64,000 bases of DNA, taken from Limnoperna fortunei (taxonomy: Eukaryota; Mollusca; Bivalvia; Mytilida; Modiolidae). The stretch covers positions 64,252,074-64,316,073 of the forward strand of contig OX104113.1 of NCBI GenBank assembly GCA_944474755.1. Reading direction: 5' to 3'. Positions 34,925 through 49,099 of this stretch are shown here, in pieces (the stretch's first letter is position 1; every line of letters begins with the position of its first letter). The notes beneath the pieces are model-generated. The model was not told the DNA's origin. It saw only the letters and a list, made by a program, of their open reading frames with translations, and ran no database searches. A program made the position numbers and the translations under genes.

Positions 34925-35642
34925 GTGTACTTTTATTTTTATATGTAGATTAAACGCCTGTAAATTTAAAGATGGCAAATTTTGACAACTTATACTAGTA
35001 AAACAAGAGGTTAAAAGGTAAAAAACCAGTGACAAGTTAAAGTTGGTTGTCCTAAGCCAAGGTTTAAGGACAGTTAAATTTTTAAGCATCAAATAGCAGG
35101 CTCTATTTTCATTGTGTACATTTTATAGTCGGATGTTTAATTCATGTATGTAAATATCAGATCTAATTTCAATCTGTTTGTCTGAAAAAGGCTTAAATCA
35201 ACAAAAATTTGGCAGAGTGCTTACGGTAGTTTGTTTACTATTGATCACGCAAGTACTAAGGTTGCGGGTTCGAGTCTCACTGCAGGCAGGGTGAGTTCGA
35301 CTAATCTTAATTGACAAGGATTGCCAGTTTACCTACAAAAGGTCTGGGGTTTTCACAGGGTGCTCAGACTTCCTCCCGTAATAAAAAATGGATGCCATGA
35401 TACAGCTGGAAAAATTGCTGACAAACAATAAATCAGCAAAATGCAGAAATGATTTATTTTTATTTTTTTTACTATTGGTTGTAACTCTAAACTTTGTGCA
35501 ATCTTTGTGCATTTCAATCTTCTTCTCTGAAAACACTGAATTGAAACCAAACTTTTATTTTTATATGTAGATTAAACGCCTGTAAATTTAAAGATGGAAA
35601 ATTTTGACAACTTATACTAGTAAAAATAGAGGTTAAAAGGTA
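34925..35642 (+). repeat. Pair of 92-bp direct repeats flanking about 530 bp
   Basis: The stretch from ACTTTTATTTTTATATGTAG to GAGGTTAAAAGGTA occurs at about 34929-35020 and again at about 35550-35642 with few differences. The interval between them contains the SINE at 35242. This is a segmental duplication or two copies of one dispersed repeat. Confidence 0.7.
35242..35440 (+). mobile_element. tRNA-derived SINE, 5'-shortened copy
   Basis: Carries a tRNA-type B box (GGTTCGAGTCT, 35268-35278), then the body shared with the copies at 36888 and 46889: TTGACAAGGATTGCCAGTTT, GGTTTTC, CTTCCTCC, AATAAAAAATGGATGCCATG. The A-box half is missing or unrecognisable. Diverged. Confidence 0.7.
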
Positions 35643-35749
35643 CTTCCTGTTTACCGAATACTTTTTGGCTGGTGTATCACTAGTAAGCATTAGCTCACAG
35701 ATACACTTGTTGGAACGACCTTTATAACAGTTTGTGTTTTTTTATTCTG

Positions 35750-36745
35750 ATTGAAATTGTCTTCACCACAGGACTTAGTGTAAGAAAGGACCCTATTAGA
35801 AACAAGTTTAGAAAGGCTTCTTATCTGAAATTGGTTAACCATTTGAAACACAACTTGCTAACAATATTGATTGGATGGTCCTCTACAATGTGATGCCAAT
35901 CACCTAAGGACCCTATGGGAAAATGTTAAAAAATAAAGACTTCTTTTCCAAAAACAGTTAACCAATCGAAAAAAAAAATCCAGTATTCATTGGATGGTCC
36001 TCTATATGGTTTATGTTTTTATACCTATTGTAATTCAAAATAGCCACCACAAAGGTACTTGGGGTTTAACACTGACCCTATGGTAAAAAATGTTCAAAAG
36101 GTTCCTTTTCTGAAACTGGTTAACAAATGGAAACAAAAGATATTAAGAGATATTTATTGCATGGTCCTCTACAATATTTTTTATGGCCAATTTTGCAATA
36201 CATAAGGCAACTATTACCTTTACAGACTATGTTTAACCGAGGACTATTATAAGAATAATTGTTTCAAATGCTATCTTTTCTGCAACTTCCAAGCTGGTTC
36301 AAGCCATATTATATGTGAATGTTTATTGGAAGGTTCTTATATAAGTTTATGCTTGTTTATTTGATCAAAAATCCACGATGGTTTAAATCATAGAAATTGA
36401 TTTAACACAAAAACCTATAGAAAAATGGTAAAATGGTTTCCTACTAGTTAGTATTGAAACAGTTGAAACCAAACAGCAAAATTCATTGGATGCCAGTAGA
36501 AGATTGAAAATAAGAGGACTTGTTTGACTACACCAGGAAAGTGCAATATTCATTGCCTATATAAATCAGGTAAACCATGCAGGCTCTTGAGGGATAACAA
36601 TAATAATAATAAATTAATTATTTAATTTAAAAATTCATTGGATGCAAGTAGAAGATTGAAAATAAGAGGACTTGTTTGACAACACCAGGAAAGTGCAATA
36701 TTCATAGCCTATATAAATCAGGTAAACCATGCAGGCTCTTGAGAG
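35750..36745 (+). repeat. Degenerate tandem repeat, about 120-170 bp per unit
   Basis: The word TTGGATGGTCCTCTA or variants recurs at about 35871, 35990, 36157, 36326, 36487 and 36636, with shared flanks (ACTGGTTAACCA, CCTATGG-AAAATG). The last two units share a 110-bp near-identical block that includes AGGTAAACCATGCAGGCTCT. Non-coding. Confidence 0.6.
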
Positions 36746-36887
36746 CCTCTGGTTTTGGCTTATTTCTCACTTTAAATTTCCAAATTTTAGAAAAATTTTA
36801 TACCTGTAATCTTAGCACCAATAAATGCATTTGTACATTCTACACTGGTAATGCATAATAACAATAACTCTATTTATAGAGTGTACA

Positions 36888-37062
36888 GCAGGCAGGTTGT
36901 ACTCAACTCCAATCTTAATTGACAAAGATTGCCAGTTTTCCTACTGCAGGTCAGGGGTTTTCTCCGGGTACTCCGGCTTCCTCCCCCAATAAAAACTGGA
37001 CGCCATGATATAGCTCAAAAATTGCTGAAAGTGGCGTTAAACAAAATCAAACAAAGAAACAA
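36888..37062 (+). mobile_element. 5'-truncated tRNA-derived SINE with 13-bp target duplication
   Basis: TATAGAGTGTACA stands immediately before (36875-36887) and after (37063-37075) the element. The body starts just after where the B box would be and runs through TTGACAAAGATTGCCAGTTT, TTTTCTCCGGGTACTCCGGC, AATAAAAACTGGACGCCATG and GTGGCGTTAAAC to an A-rich AACAAAG tail. Perfect duplications plus a 5' truncation are the signature of target-primed reverse transcription by a partner LINE. Confidence 0.85.
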
Positions 37063-37079
37063 TATAGAGTGTACACATC

Positions 37080-38585
37080 CATTTAGTTTTCTAGTACACA
37101 AATATTTAATACCGCATGTACATTTTCAAGACACAAAAATTATATAGTTGATATGAAGTATATTACGTACATCAGTATATATAGTGCAAGGTAGTTTATA
37201 TGTTGAAAAATGATGTACATTGTTGTTAAATACTTAAAACAAGAAAAATATGTGTATTATTTAGGTCATTATGATGTTTTCTACTTTGGAGGCCTTGACA
37301 TTTTTTAATGTCCCCTGGCCATGTTGACCACAGGTTAAGTATATAAGTGTTGTGATAGGGTAACAATTCATGGTAAACAAGTTGTTGTTGGCTTGGGTCA
37401 GTTTAAACCTCATTTCTGTATGTTTTGTGTTATTTACTTTGTACATCTTACAGCTTAAAAGGGGAACAATCCTGTATTTGTAAATATATCATTTACAGGT
37501 GTATCAAGAAAAAGTAGAAAGGGTCTATAAGATTGTGTGTTATTGCAACACATCTTGTGTACTTTTAAATATAAATATAGTAAGAGAGTCTTTGCAGTTT
37601 TTTTTAAGGGGAAATTGTCACTTTGCAAGTATTTTAGATCAGTAAAACCTTGAAGCAAGATTTAAGTTTTTTACAGATTTTTTCACGACTCTGCAAAGTG
37701 AATTTACGTAACTGTTAAAGTACACTTGTTAACATGTAGGTCTCTACCTTATGTATTTGTTAAGTGATTTTGCATAGCTATTGTATTGAACTCGATTTTA
37801 TTTGCTGACTTGAATACATTTTTATCTAATAACATTTATGAATACTCAAATACCATTTACATTTGAGTCTACGTTTTGGTATGGTTTCAGCTTAATCTCG
37901 GACTATTATGTTCTGTCGTATGGAATAGTTATTCATTAGGGTATGCAAATATTTCAATACATCTGACAATGTCTATTGATATACATTTTAAAGTTTAATT
38001 TTCTTGACAAGGTCTTTGATTTGTGCACGTTTTAGTAATTGAAGTGGCCTTTGAAATTATCATTAGATTGAGAAGAATGTATAATGAATATATCACAATA
38101 TGACAAAGAACACATTTAAACTGTTTTTGTGTTTTTTGTAGTGATGTTTTTTTATTGTACTAGTATGTGGTGACGCAAGTAGATGGTTTGCATATGTTTG
38201 TGTCTGTTTCGATTACATACAAGTTAAAAAAAAGTTAATTGTACTTTTAATAGGGATGCTGTTCTCACGTGTAAGTGAAATAAAACATCTTTTTAAACAA
38301 GAATTGATTCGATAATTTTCATGTTGTGACATTTCCTACTATAAAACTGAATTGTATTATTCACTTATCAAGTGGTTCATAAATAGGATAGGTCTTTTTC
38401 GTAATACGTAATTTATATGTGTATTGCTTTGATTAAATCTGATTACGTGGGAAAATGTTATTTTTGGAAAAATAAGTTAGTACATGTAGTAACTCACAAA
38501 AATTGAATATATTGCCTCCTTTTAAACACAGTTGCATGGATCTGTCTAAAAAGTTGTTATGGTGGTAATTTCAACACTAATTTAG
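37080..38585. other. Non-coding stretch, no gene seen
   Basis: Only short chance frames; no repeat family or RNA recognised. Confidence 0.5.
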
Positions 38586-38587
38586 TG

Positions 38588-38800
38588 TAACTTAGTGGCA
38601 GACACCCTATGGTGATTAGTCTGTCTGTCCGTCCAAAATTGTGTCCGACCCTTAACTTTTTTGGTCTTTGAATTAGTCTTTTGATATTTGGTATGTGGGT
38701 AGATCATCAAGGCATTGTGTCACATACCATAGTTGATGACCTTTGACCTAAAGGTCAGTGGGCCCACAGAGATGGATACTATCTCACTGATATCTAGTAA
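38588..38800 (+). repeat. Dispersed repeat family R1, copy 1 (carries ERR-type half-sites)
   Basis: Shares with the copies at 45085 and 49895 the ordered blocks GTCTGTCCGTCC-like, CTTTTGATATTTGGTATGTG, GGTAGATAAT-like, CATACCATGGTTGATGACC-like and GGCCCACAGAGATGG, all in the same orientation. Contains TGACCTTTGACCT (38737-38749), a direct repeat spaced by 1 on the minus strand, and TAAAGGTCA (38749-38757), which fits TNAAGGTCA. Confidence 0.8.
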
Positions 38801-39049
38801 CCAATTACTTTTGGTACATTTCAATCAGACAGTCAGAGTTGTATGATTGATTGATTGGATGTCTGCTTTACTTTCAGCAAGCAGTATTTCAGCTATATTT
38901 AAGATGGGAACAAGTTAACAAACAATATAAAATCAACGGAAAATGGGGGTGGGATGGGTCACAGGAAATACAATTTTGACTGCCACTGGAAAAGTATGGA
39001 GTTTTGTGTAGGGGCAGAAAATTTAGCCTTTTGTAGCGGCTACAATGAG

Positions 39050-39180
39050 CCTACTCTTTCGAAATCTACAAAAGGGGTCTTTATCATGCAAGAAGCGTGG
39101 CACTCTCCAAGCACAGTATCCACTATGGTCCGTAGTCAAGCTTTCCGTATTATGACCTGACAACCCCCAATGAGAGGGTC
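39050..39180 (+). repeat. Dispersed repeat related to the 53128-53332 duplication
   Basis: CTACAAAAGG, GTGGCACTCTCCA, AGTCAAGC-TTC-GTATTATGACC and CTGACAACCCCC occur in the same order as at 53100-53290. The chance frame that starts at 39170 runs out of this repeat. Confidence 0.5.
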
Positions 39181-42060
39181 TCCCCTATCCCCCAAACGCT
39201 GGGCTGCTCCGTGGGTCGAGCACTGCGAACCCTCCCAGTATGGTCCCACCAGAGTTGTATGCTCCTACATGTATAAATTGGTTCAAGTTACTGACAGTTC
39301 AATACATTTAGCTGTCTTTGAAGAATTAACAAAATCTTGGTTTTTGTGTGTTTATAAAACGTCTAAGCCTAAAAATAAAATCACAGTTCTAGTCATAGCA
39401 GAGTCGTGGTGTGTGCTTTCCATGCCAAAAAAATGGAAACCTAAACTTTCCACTGAAACTTTGGTGATTACTTTCACATGCTTTTGTTGCTTGAAATTAT
39501 TTTAAAATTTATTGCAGTTGACTAAACATGTTAACATGACAATATATTTCACAACATAGAAGTGCATCTTTTGTAGTTCGTTTACCTGAAGATAAAGTAT
39601 AGGAAGGTCAATAAACACAGTTTTTCATTAGGCTTGTCCTTGAATATGTATACATGCTAATACATAAACATGTAATATTATACCATGGTCAATGGAAGTC
39701 TGTATCTTTGCTCTACATTAAAATATTTGCCATCTTTGTCAAACAGGTTTAAACTGGAAATTTGTAGTTATTAATAGAGTTATATAATATTGGTGGACAT
39801 ACACTTCCAAACTTATAAACTGGATAAAACTGGTTGGGCACCATTGCACATAATCTGGCAGGCTTATAAATACATCCAACTGTTATATATTATTCAAATT
39901 GGACTAAATGAAAGACAACAGCCCTGCTTGACAAAATCAAGCACGTATGTAATTTCAGTGCGGTGGTTTTACCCTATCAAATGCAGACCCACAATTTAAT
40001 AATTTTAAAAAGTAAACGTAAAGTTGATCTGTGTAAATTGGACAAGAGATGATTATATTTCAGTTGAATTTAAATTTGAAAGAAAGTTTTAAGCTGAACT
40101 ATTGCTCTGTGGTTTTGATAAATTATAGAAATAAATTATGTAGAACAAATATTCAGAAGCAGGGGTTTATTTGCATAATGAAAGCTATGTATTCTGTTGG
40201 TTCATTGTTTCAAGTTAAATGTAGCTGCCTGCAAAGATTTTTGATGGACAATTTTATATATTTGTTATATTTAGACTAGTATTTCAGTTGAGCTAAATCT
40301 GTGAGAAAATTTTTAATGCTTGACACTGAGCATTGCATTGGGCTTCTTTAGTTTTGAAAAAACTAAAATTTTGCTCCTATTTCAATTTTTTGGTTGCTTA
40401 TTTCCATGTCACAGTGCAATTTATTCTTTTAACTGAATCCCTGTCTTGACTTTGTTGGTTCTGGCTGATTTAAGCTGAATTGACTGAATTTCTATAGCAA
40501 AATAAGATTGTTTTAGTCAGCATTTGTTCCTGGCTTTTAATTCCCAGTTAAAATAAGCATAGAATCGATAATTTGCCTATAACAGATGATGTTATTTATT
40601 TGTCTTATCAAATTTTTTTTTACCAAATAAACTGCAGTTCTGCAATTACTTGGAAAATGTCATCATTCTTGTAAAGCCATTATGAATAGTGATGCACTGA
40701 GAATCAGACTGTTTTTATCATTGATTGCTGTTAAATATGGATGGCTACTGGTGAGGTAAAATTACCTCCAATCCTTGAACCCAGGTTTTAATTTCAAGTT
40801 GTGCTGGTCGCAGGTATAGTTAGGTAAAACCTAGTATTGACTAACAGTCCTGTGGTTCTACAGAAGGGTGAATACACTGTAATTGAAAATAAATCAGTGT
40901 ATGGAGTAATATTGTTTTTTGATTAGGTTAGTGATAACCTTGGAAGCTACATTATGTAATATTTGTACAAGAAATTTTGTTGAAACACGCACAATGTACA
41001 AGGAAAATAAGTTCTGTAAAGGTATGCATAGCCAGACCAATATTGTCATGTTATGCTGAAAAGTATTGATCCAATAGGCCAAGTATTGAATAGAATTAAC
41101 TTTGTGTTAGTTTAAAATTTTCAACACATTATAAATAGGGTAACATTATTTGAGCTTTAGGGATTTTTTTTGGCTTACCTGAAGAAAATTCAGGGTATAA
41201 AGCAATCGCTTTCTCATTTTAGTTGTATTCAGTAAATGTTCATATGCTCCTTTGAAACCGCATGGCCAATTCAAGTCAGACTTTGCAGAAATGATGTTTG
41301 TGAGATCTTCTATAAAGATTACTACTTTTATCTTAAATCTGATATAAAGATGCCAACATGGTCTATTCTGGATTTTGGTTGGATGAAACTATGATGCTCG
41401 TCAGCCATGGGTCCTGTGCAAAGATTCCACATTGGGTCTTGATTAAGTAAAAGGGGACATAATGGACATTTTTAAAATTCAACAATTCTTTTTCAGATAC
41501 TATGATTCCAAATGTTTAATGATGTTTTTTTTGGTCTTCTATTTATCAGGTGAAAAACGTGGCGACCTGGGCATTGTCATTTGAAATATAGTCTCATGAA
41601 GAAAAGTGAATATCATACTAATAGCAAATTTTCACAAATATGCAAATTATGTTTCTTTTTAGAAAAAATACAACACAATGCAAAATAACATGCGTTTGGG
41701 AATTGGCTCGTGAGTGAGGATTTTGAAGGATAAATTTGTATGCACACAGCAATGTGTTAGTAGGAGTAAATATGTTTAATATAGGAAGGAGCTAATGCTT
41801 TTTTTTTTAAGGAAAACACTTAAAATCCATTAAAAAAATTTCTTAAGTAGTATTTTATAGCCATAGGCATATTGTTTTTCTTACCTATTATGTGCAACAG
41901 TATTTAACAACAAAAAGGTGGGGGGGGGGTAAAAATTAAAAAAAAAACACAAAGAAATCTAGTTTGTTTTATTTTAGAAGAAAAAAGATTGTTTTAGTTT
42001 TGTTTGTGGTAGAAGTTTTCTTAATTTTTAAGTAAAATTTAAAGTAAAATTTCAATGTCA
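39181..42060. other. Non-coding stretch, no gene seen
   Basis: Frames of up to 111 codons (39170-39505) have no domain, no splice context and start inside a dispersed repeat, so I do not call them genes. Confidence 0.5.
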
Positions 42061-42068
42061 TCCTTTAG

Positions 42069-42107
42069 AGGTCACAATGACCTTGAAAAATAAGATAATG
42101 ACCTTGG
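42069..42107. promoter_or_regulatory. Perfect estrogen response element overlapping an ERR element
   Basis: AGGTCACAATGACCT (42069-42083) is the full 15-bp palindromic consensus AGGTCAnnnTGACCT. The right half extends to TGACCTTGA (42078-42086), the exact inverse of the ERR monomer site TCAAGGTCA. A second inverted half-site, TGACCTTGG, follows at 42099-42107. The cluster lies about 1.85 kb before the first ERR coding exon. Binding is inferred from motif only. Confidence 0.5.
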
Positions 42108-42577
42108 ATATGTATGTAGTTAATACTGTCATGCTTGATGATTTTGAGGACTTAGCATTTCATCAAATTATATTGTAGCTTCTTTCAAATCCCCGGTTGA
42201 ATGAATTTAGTGAAAACAAATAGAAACCTTTAGCCCCCTATTGTTGGACAAAATTTTATTGCTGGATTTAATGTCATATCTCATTTCTATTTGTCAGAAT
42301 TGTAAGATAGTATAATGTGACAAATATAAAGTGTCGGATCAGTCTGTCAAAATCGTCTTGTACCTGTACATGAACCAAGCTATTGAAGACGTAGTTGGTT
42401 TGGCTGTGTGTATGTGCGTGTGTGTGTAGTATGACTGGATATATTAAATATTTTATTTGATTTTGTATGTGTCAGACAAGTTGTTTTCTACAATAATTAG
42501 GAATACTTTATTACTTGGAGAATGGGACACTGAACTTCAGGTAACTGCAAAAGTCTCTGTATCTTAAAACTTAAAAC

Positions 42578-42706
<129 letters not shown>

Positions 42707-43933
42707 TTGGAGAGTGGTAACAGTTCCAGTTTATATTTAGACTGAGTGAAAAAAGTAGAAAGGTCTTGATTATGTTTACTTAATGCTGTTGTTTATATAT
42801 ATCTATAGATAGGTATATTTGAAAACTTATGTGTCAGTTCACCACCCACATGCATACTAGTGCAGTTGTCTTTGACATGATTCTGTATAAAGTTGTGACA
42901 GTAGCTGGAAAAGAATTGCAAACAGAAGTCATAAATTAACAAATAAAAAACTTCAGAAAGAATTCTAGACTGTCCTTTACATATCATTTTCACTGGTCCT
43001 AGAAGGTGGCTAATTACACATTGGGTGGATTTTTTGGTGTGAGAGTACTTTATTGTAGAAATAAGTCCACAAGTGTGAAATTAAAATACTGTTATGTAAA
43101 ACAGTGGTAGTTTCATGCTGTTCCAAAGAATAATTAAATTATATAAAAACTATTTAAATGTAATGTGTGAACTTACCATTAATTAAAAGGTTTAATGTAA
43201 AAAGGTCATGGTGTGCCATAATGATGTAATGTTATACACACAAAAATAACACCAATTGAGAATTGTATAACTAATGTCTGAGTGTCAGTTTATTGATATT
43301 TAGAAGACAGCTTGAAGTATGAAGAAGCCAAAAGGCTTAGACTTATCCTACAAAATTGGGGATTATTCAAGAACATTTAATTTATATTCATGAATTTCAA
43401 TCAGCTGATGTATAAATGATACCGTATGACAGATCTAGATATGACAATGAATTGGAGACTTGTATAAAAACAAAGCAGATTGGAAGTACATGTATGCTTG
43501 CTGAATTTGTAATTGCATGTGTCTTTTTACCTTTGTAAATCTCATTACAATCACGGTGTGATAGTACTCAGGTAAATTACCAAATATCAAAAGCGATATA
43601 TCTATTTCATTAAGCCGCAGATAATTATTGGCATTTAGACATGAATTATATTAAGCATTCAGTGTACTGTACGAACCATAGTATTGAATGTTGATTATAG
43701 AATAAGAATTGGGCATCATATTTTCTGGCTTGGCAATCGTTCATTTTATGCGATGAAGGTGATGTAAATAACATCCAGTAGATCGCTTAGCTGTGAGCTT
43801 ATTCAACCTTGTCAGTATCTGTAATTTTAATTACAATTAATTGATATTGTACTACACGTCAACTTTAGCATTATAGTGGAATATATAAATATTGATTCTT
43901 TATACTGATTTTGCTGAAATGGACTTTTTTTAG
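42707..43933 (+). other. Sequence just upstream of the first ERR coding exon
   Basis: No coding region. It ends in a T-run and TAG at 43923-43933, a good splice acceptor, so at least its last part is intron and an untranslated 5' exon must lie further upstream. Confidence 0.6.
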
Positions 43934-44612
<679 letters not shown>

Positions 44613-45084
44613 TAGATACAGTATAATACCTGTTGGGCAATAATGAAATATGATAGAATGTGTATTAACATCATAGATTTATGATGCAGTTTGCTTCTAG
44701 GTGCAAAGAAGTCGATGCATATTTGTTTATTAACATCTGTTTATCATGTTTATATTTCATTCTGTTTTTATCTGACAGGAGTTTAAGTGTCCTAGTTTAA
44801 GGATCGTTTCATTTAATACTTAAATTTTTGTCACAAATGACTGAAGCTAAAATTTATTAAAGTGATCATTGCCGTTTGAAATATCCTGTATGATGTGATT
44901 CTATCATTTTGTAATCATCAGCATAATTATGAAACGATATATACAGGTTTTTCAGAAAACTGAAAATATACGGATGTAAACATGTAATTGTGTTGGTGGG
45001 AAACGGACATAAAACTTGTTTGTAAATTATTATTTTTTGTCATAAATTATTCAATTCCCAGTTTTTATTATAAGAGCCCTATCA

Positions 45085-45345
45085 CTTACTAGTAGTTGCA
45101 GACATCCTATATATACATGATATAGTGATCAGTCGGTCCATCCATGCATCTGTTCATTGGACACTAATAGAGTCTGGGATATAACTTTTTCATCTTTTGA
45201 GATAGGCTTTTGATATTTGGTATGTAGGTAGATAATTTCAAGGTAATGTGGTGCATACCATGGGCAAAGGCCTTTTACCTTGAACTTTGATATCAAGGTC
45301 AGCAGGACCCACAGAGATGGATTCTATTGCTGATGTCTAGTTTTA
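45085..45345 (+). repeat. Dispersed repeat family R1, copy 2 (carries an exact ERR site)
   Basis: Contains CTTTTGATATTTGGTATGTA, GGTAGATAAT, CATACCATGG and GACCCACAGAGATGG in family order. TCAAGGTCA at 45293-45301 is an exact ERR element. It lies in the first ERR intron. Confidence 0.8.
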
Positions 45346-46888
45346 TGTCATGATACAATAAAGGTGTTGTTATTGTAATTTGCATACCATGTTCAAGAGA
45401 TACTACAGGTGCATGCTTGAAGCAGTTAATTTATCCTTCAAATACAAGTAATTACAGGTACCCAAACTTAAAGCTTTAATGACACCCAGTAGTATTTGTA
45501 TATCTTTTCCAATCCCTGTTACATCAGAGATCTTTGGATGAAAGTGAGAAAGAAGAAACAGACTGCATCATTTGGCAATCTTTATAGTGTACAAAATGGT
45601 TGTTTTTGTGTAATTGTGAATCTATATTCCAGTTTAAATGTTATATAATCTGCATAGTTGCCAAATTTCTAATCAATATTGTTATGTTTGTATTGATTGG
45701 AGGACCAAGGGCATTGATTTGAGAAGCGAGATTTGTCAACTCACCAGACACTTTATCAACATTGATTTTATGTAGTCCTTTTAAAGGAAATGTTATCTTA
45801 TCAATCCAGTATAGGAAGCATTTTCTTATTCAGACAGCATATTGTCTTTGAAACATTTTAGCTATGAGCAGGTCGAAGATTCATGTAGAACAGAGAATAA
45901 ATTATTTACTTTTCTGAGTTGATGGTAGTGTGTGACAAAAGCACATTGTGCTGTTTGTGTTGGAAATTCAGCACTTCTAAATAATGACTAACGAAAAAAC
46001 TGAATTAGTGTCTGCACAGTACGACCATGAGTTGTTTGCTTTAATTAACATAAACTTGTTGTCCATTAATCAGTGATTTCTTGAGCTGGCTAATTGTTTT
46101 TTAATGGAGTAATGAAATGATCTTTTAAGCTTAGAAGATAGCTTATCAGGCTACTGTAGATATCAGTTATGTGGTAACTTAATGTTATTGTACCAGGATG
46201 CACTGAGTCCTATTTCCTGGTTAGGTTAGTTTTTTTCTAATCCAATCGGTTTTCATCTCACCCTTCATATTGGTCAGAACAGATTGGCTTGTGCCGTGAA
46301 TTTGTTGCTCTTCGTTAGTAAATGTTGTAGAGATAGGTTATACATTATTGTAAAATCTATAATCTGACAATGATCTAGTAGACAAATGGTTTTTTTGCAG
46401 ACAAGGTCATAATTCTTCTTTTGTGACCAACATTGCATGAAATTTTTAATCGGTCAGTATTGTAGATAGTGAAAACCTTATGTTCTAAATGATTTGATTC
46501 GTTGCTGAGGATATTTTGATTGCTATTAGCAAAAGTCATGCAGAAAAATCTTTGCCTGGCATTTGATATTTACAAAGTGTTATTTTGCCAGGTTTTGTAA
46601 GTGAATTACATTTCCATGGAACCATAAACAACAGCCTGCTACTTGTTGAAGACTAATGGCTGTAACAGTACATTATGTTGTGGGTGTGGATTGCAAATAA
46701 CTGCACTATAGTTTATTATGATACTAAGAACTAAATATATTATGCCAAGGCTATCTGTGGAAAAGAAAACAACAATAACTGATAAACCAAATTTTATATT
46801 TTTTTGTAAAGCAAACAGAACAGATTAATCAAGGGTCCATAGTTTATTGTCTTTACTTAGCTATAACTTACACAGTAGTTAACAGTAG

Positions 46889-47145
46889 TCTCGGTGGCCG
46901 ATTGGTAATAAGTCTACTACTGATCATGTGTCTGTCAACACTGTCAACACTGAGATTGTGGGTTGGAGTCTCACTGAAGGTTGGGTGCACTTCACACCAA
47001 CCTTTAATTGACAAAGATTGCCAGTTTTCCTTCAGAAGTTGTCTCGTCATTTTTTTCGACTTCCTCCCCAAATAAAAACTGGACACTATGATATAGCTGA
47101 AAAGTTCTTGAATGTGGCATTAAACACCTTTCAAACAAACAAAAC
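46889..47145 (+). mobile_element. Full-length tRNA-derived SINE
   Basis: Starts TCTCGGTGGCCGATTGG (A-box half). B box GGTTGGAGTCT (46961-46971, one base off GGTTCGAGTCT). The body is TTGACAAAGATTGCCAGTTT, CGACTTCCTCC, AATAAAAACTGGACACTATG, ATGTGGCATTAAAC, and the tail CAAACAAACAAAAC. Most complete of the four copies seen; no clear target duplication. Confidence 0.8.
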
Positions 47146-49099
47146 TTAAACACAAAAGTTGACCTCTTCTTCAAAGAAATATTAATCTTATATAAGGGTT
47201 GGCTGGACAGAGAGTGAGACAAAGAAGTAGTATTTATTATTATTTGTGCATCCAAAATCTGCTCCATTGACGCTGGCCTCCAATGTGATTGAATGTGGAG
47301 ACTATCATATGAAGGTAAAGCATTGTTCATAGTGACTTTGCTTGAGTATACTCTTTATAGTACACCAAGGGTATAATTTTTGCAATTAATAAAGATTTTT
47401 CGTCAGACTATATTTTTTTTCTGTGTCAAATAGGATATCTGTTAACCTTCTGCATTGTTATATATACAGTGTACATTGGTTAACCAATACACACGTAAAA
47501 CATATCAATAAAGACAACGCATTACATCAGCCTATAAAAGACATTTAAAATATAAATATACAATCATGTATAAGTAGGCCAAATATCTCCTTTCTTGGTG
47601 TTTGTGAAATGTTAAAAACATCTTCATACATGTACATGTATTGGTGAACAAATTTGAAAGTTAAGCTTTTTTACACAAATCTTGTTGGTATTGATTTTCA
47701 TTTACTTACAATGTATTTGAAGTAAATAATTGCAGGATGTATTTAATCCACATAAATAGCACTGATCATTTTTTCTATACTTTTAATCTAATATAAAAAA
47801 AAATTCAAATTAATTTTTATGTTTGAGGATGTAATGAGAGTAGATGCTAGTGTTTTTTCTTATCTTACAAGCTGGAAATCAATAGATAGCTAAATATAAC
47901 ATCTGTTAGATAGGAATGCCAAAAAACATATGCTGCAAGATTGTATGATGACGTCTGAGTTGTGACGTTAGCAATTGCATCATCAGAAAATTTTATGATA
48001 ACAAAATAATTGTTTCTCCTTCCAAGTCTATATTTTATAAAACAAATTGGGCTCCAAAAGTGCTCATGCACTGTCAAGAACCATAACTCTAGGATGTGTA
48101 CAATTAATCATGACATTGGTGTAAAAGAAGGATATGAAAACACTTTCTAAGAGGTAACATGTCATGTACAAGCAAAGAACTTTTAATTGTAAAGATAAAT
48201 TAATGTAATCATTTGTTTTCTCACTGTCAGACAGAAAAGAAAGCTGGAAGAAACAATAATATAATATGAACTCAACTTGAACCTAAGCTCAGTTAATGTA
48301 CAGGAACACAAAGTGCATGTATTGTTTGAGGACCGTCTTACATTTTTAAGATTTAAGACCAATACAGATTGTTATCATGGGGAAAAAAATATGTGACTAA
48401 AATGGCCAATAATTTTGTTGGTCAGATGTTACCAAAGAGCATTATATAGCTATACGCACACACAAACTTGATTAAGTTTGCTGCATCAGGTATAAAAAAT
48501 TGATACACAGTTGATTTTAATGGTAAATATTTCGATTGTCTATTACTATAGCAAGTTGTTTATGATTGGTATTATTGTGTCTTTGTTATGTCAGAAAGTA
48601 TACTGCTAATATCTGTAGGTCTGTTGGTTCTTTTGTATATCTTTTATGTAAACAACAAAAAGAACGTCAAGTGTTTAATTATCCAATTCCTTTTTTCACA
48701 CATTGTTATCTGGGGTTGAATGTAATGTTATTTCATGTACATAGCCATTATAAAAATAAAACTCGGGCAACTTCTATCAGGTCATCTTTGTTTGACTTTG
48801 GTTTGAAAGAATTCACTTGTGTCAAAGTGGAAAAATGTTTCAATTGAAATTGAATCTTTTGAAGAAATTTTTAATTGTATTAATACCTTGAACATATGAT
48901 ATTTTTATTCTTTGTTAAACAGTTGTAAGAAATAATGACAAGCTCTATTTGATTGTAAACCAAACATAATATGAATGCTACAATATAGTACAAAATTTAA
49001 CATCTGTTTAAGTGACAAATATATTCAATCAACTTTAAGTAGTTAGTGCACTGCTGCATGCTTTCTAGTGCAGTTTTTAATTGAACTCTTTAAGCCAAT

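Noticed and set aside
39170..39505. 111-codon plus-strand frame
   Set aside because: Starts within a dispersed repeat, with no domain and no splice or promoter context.
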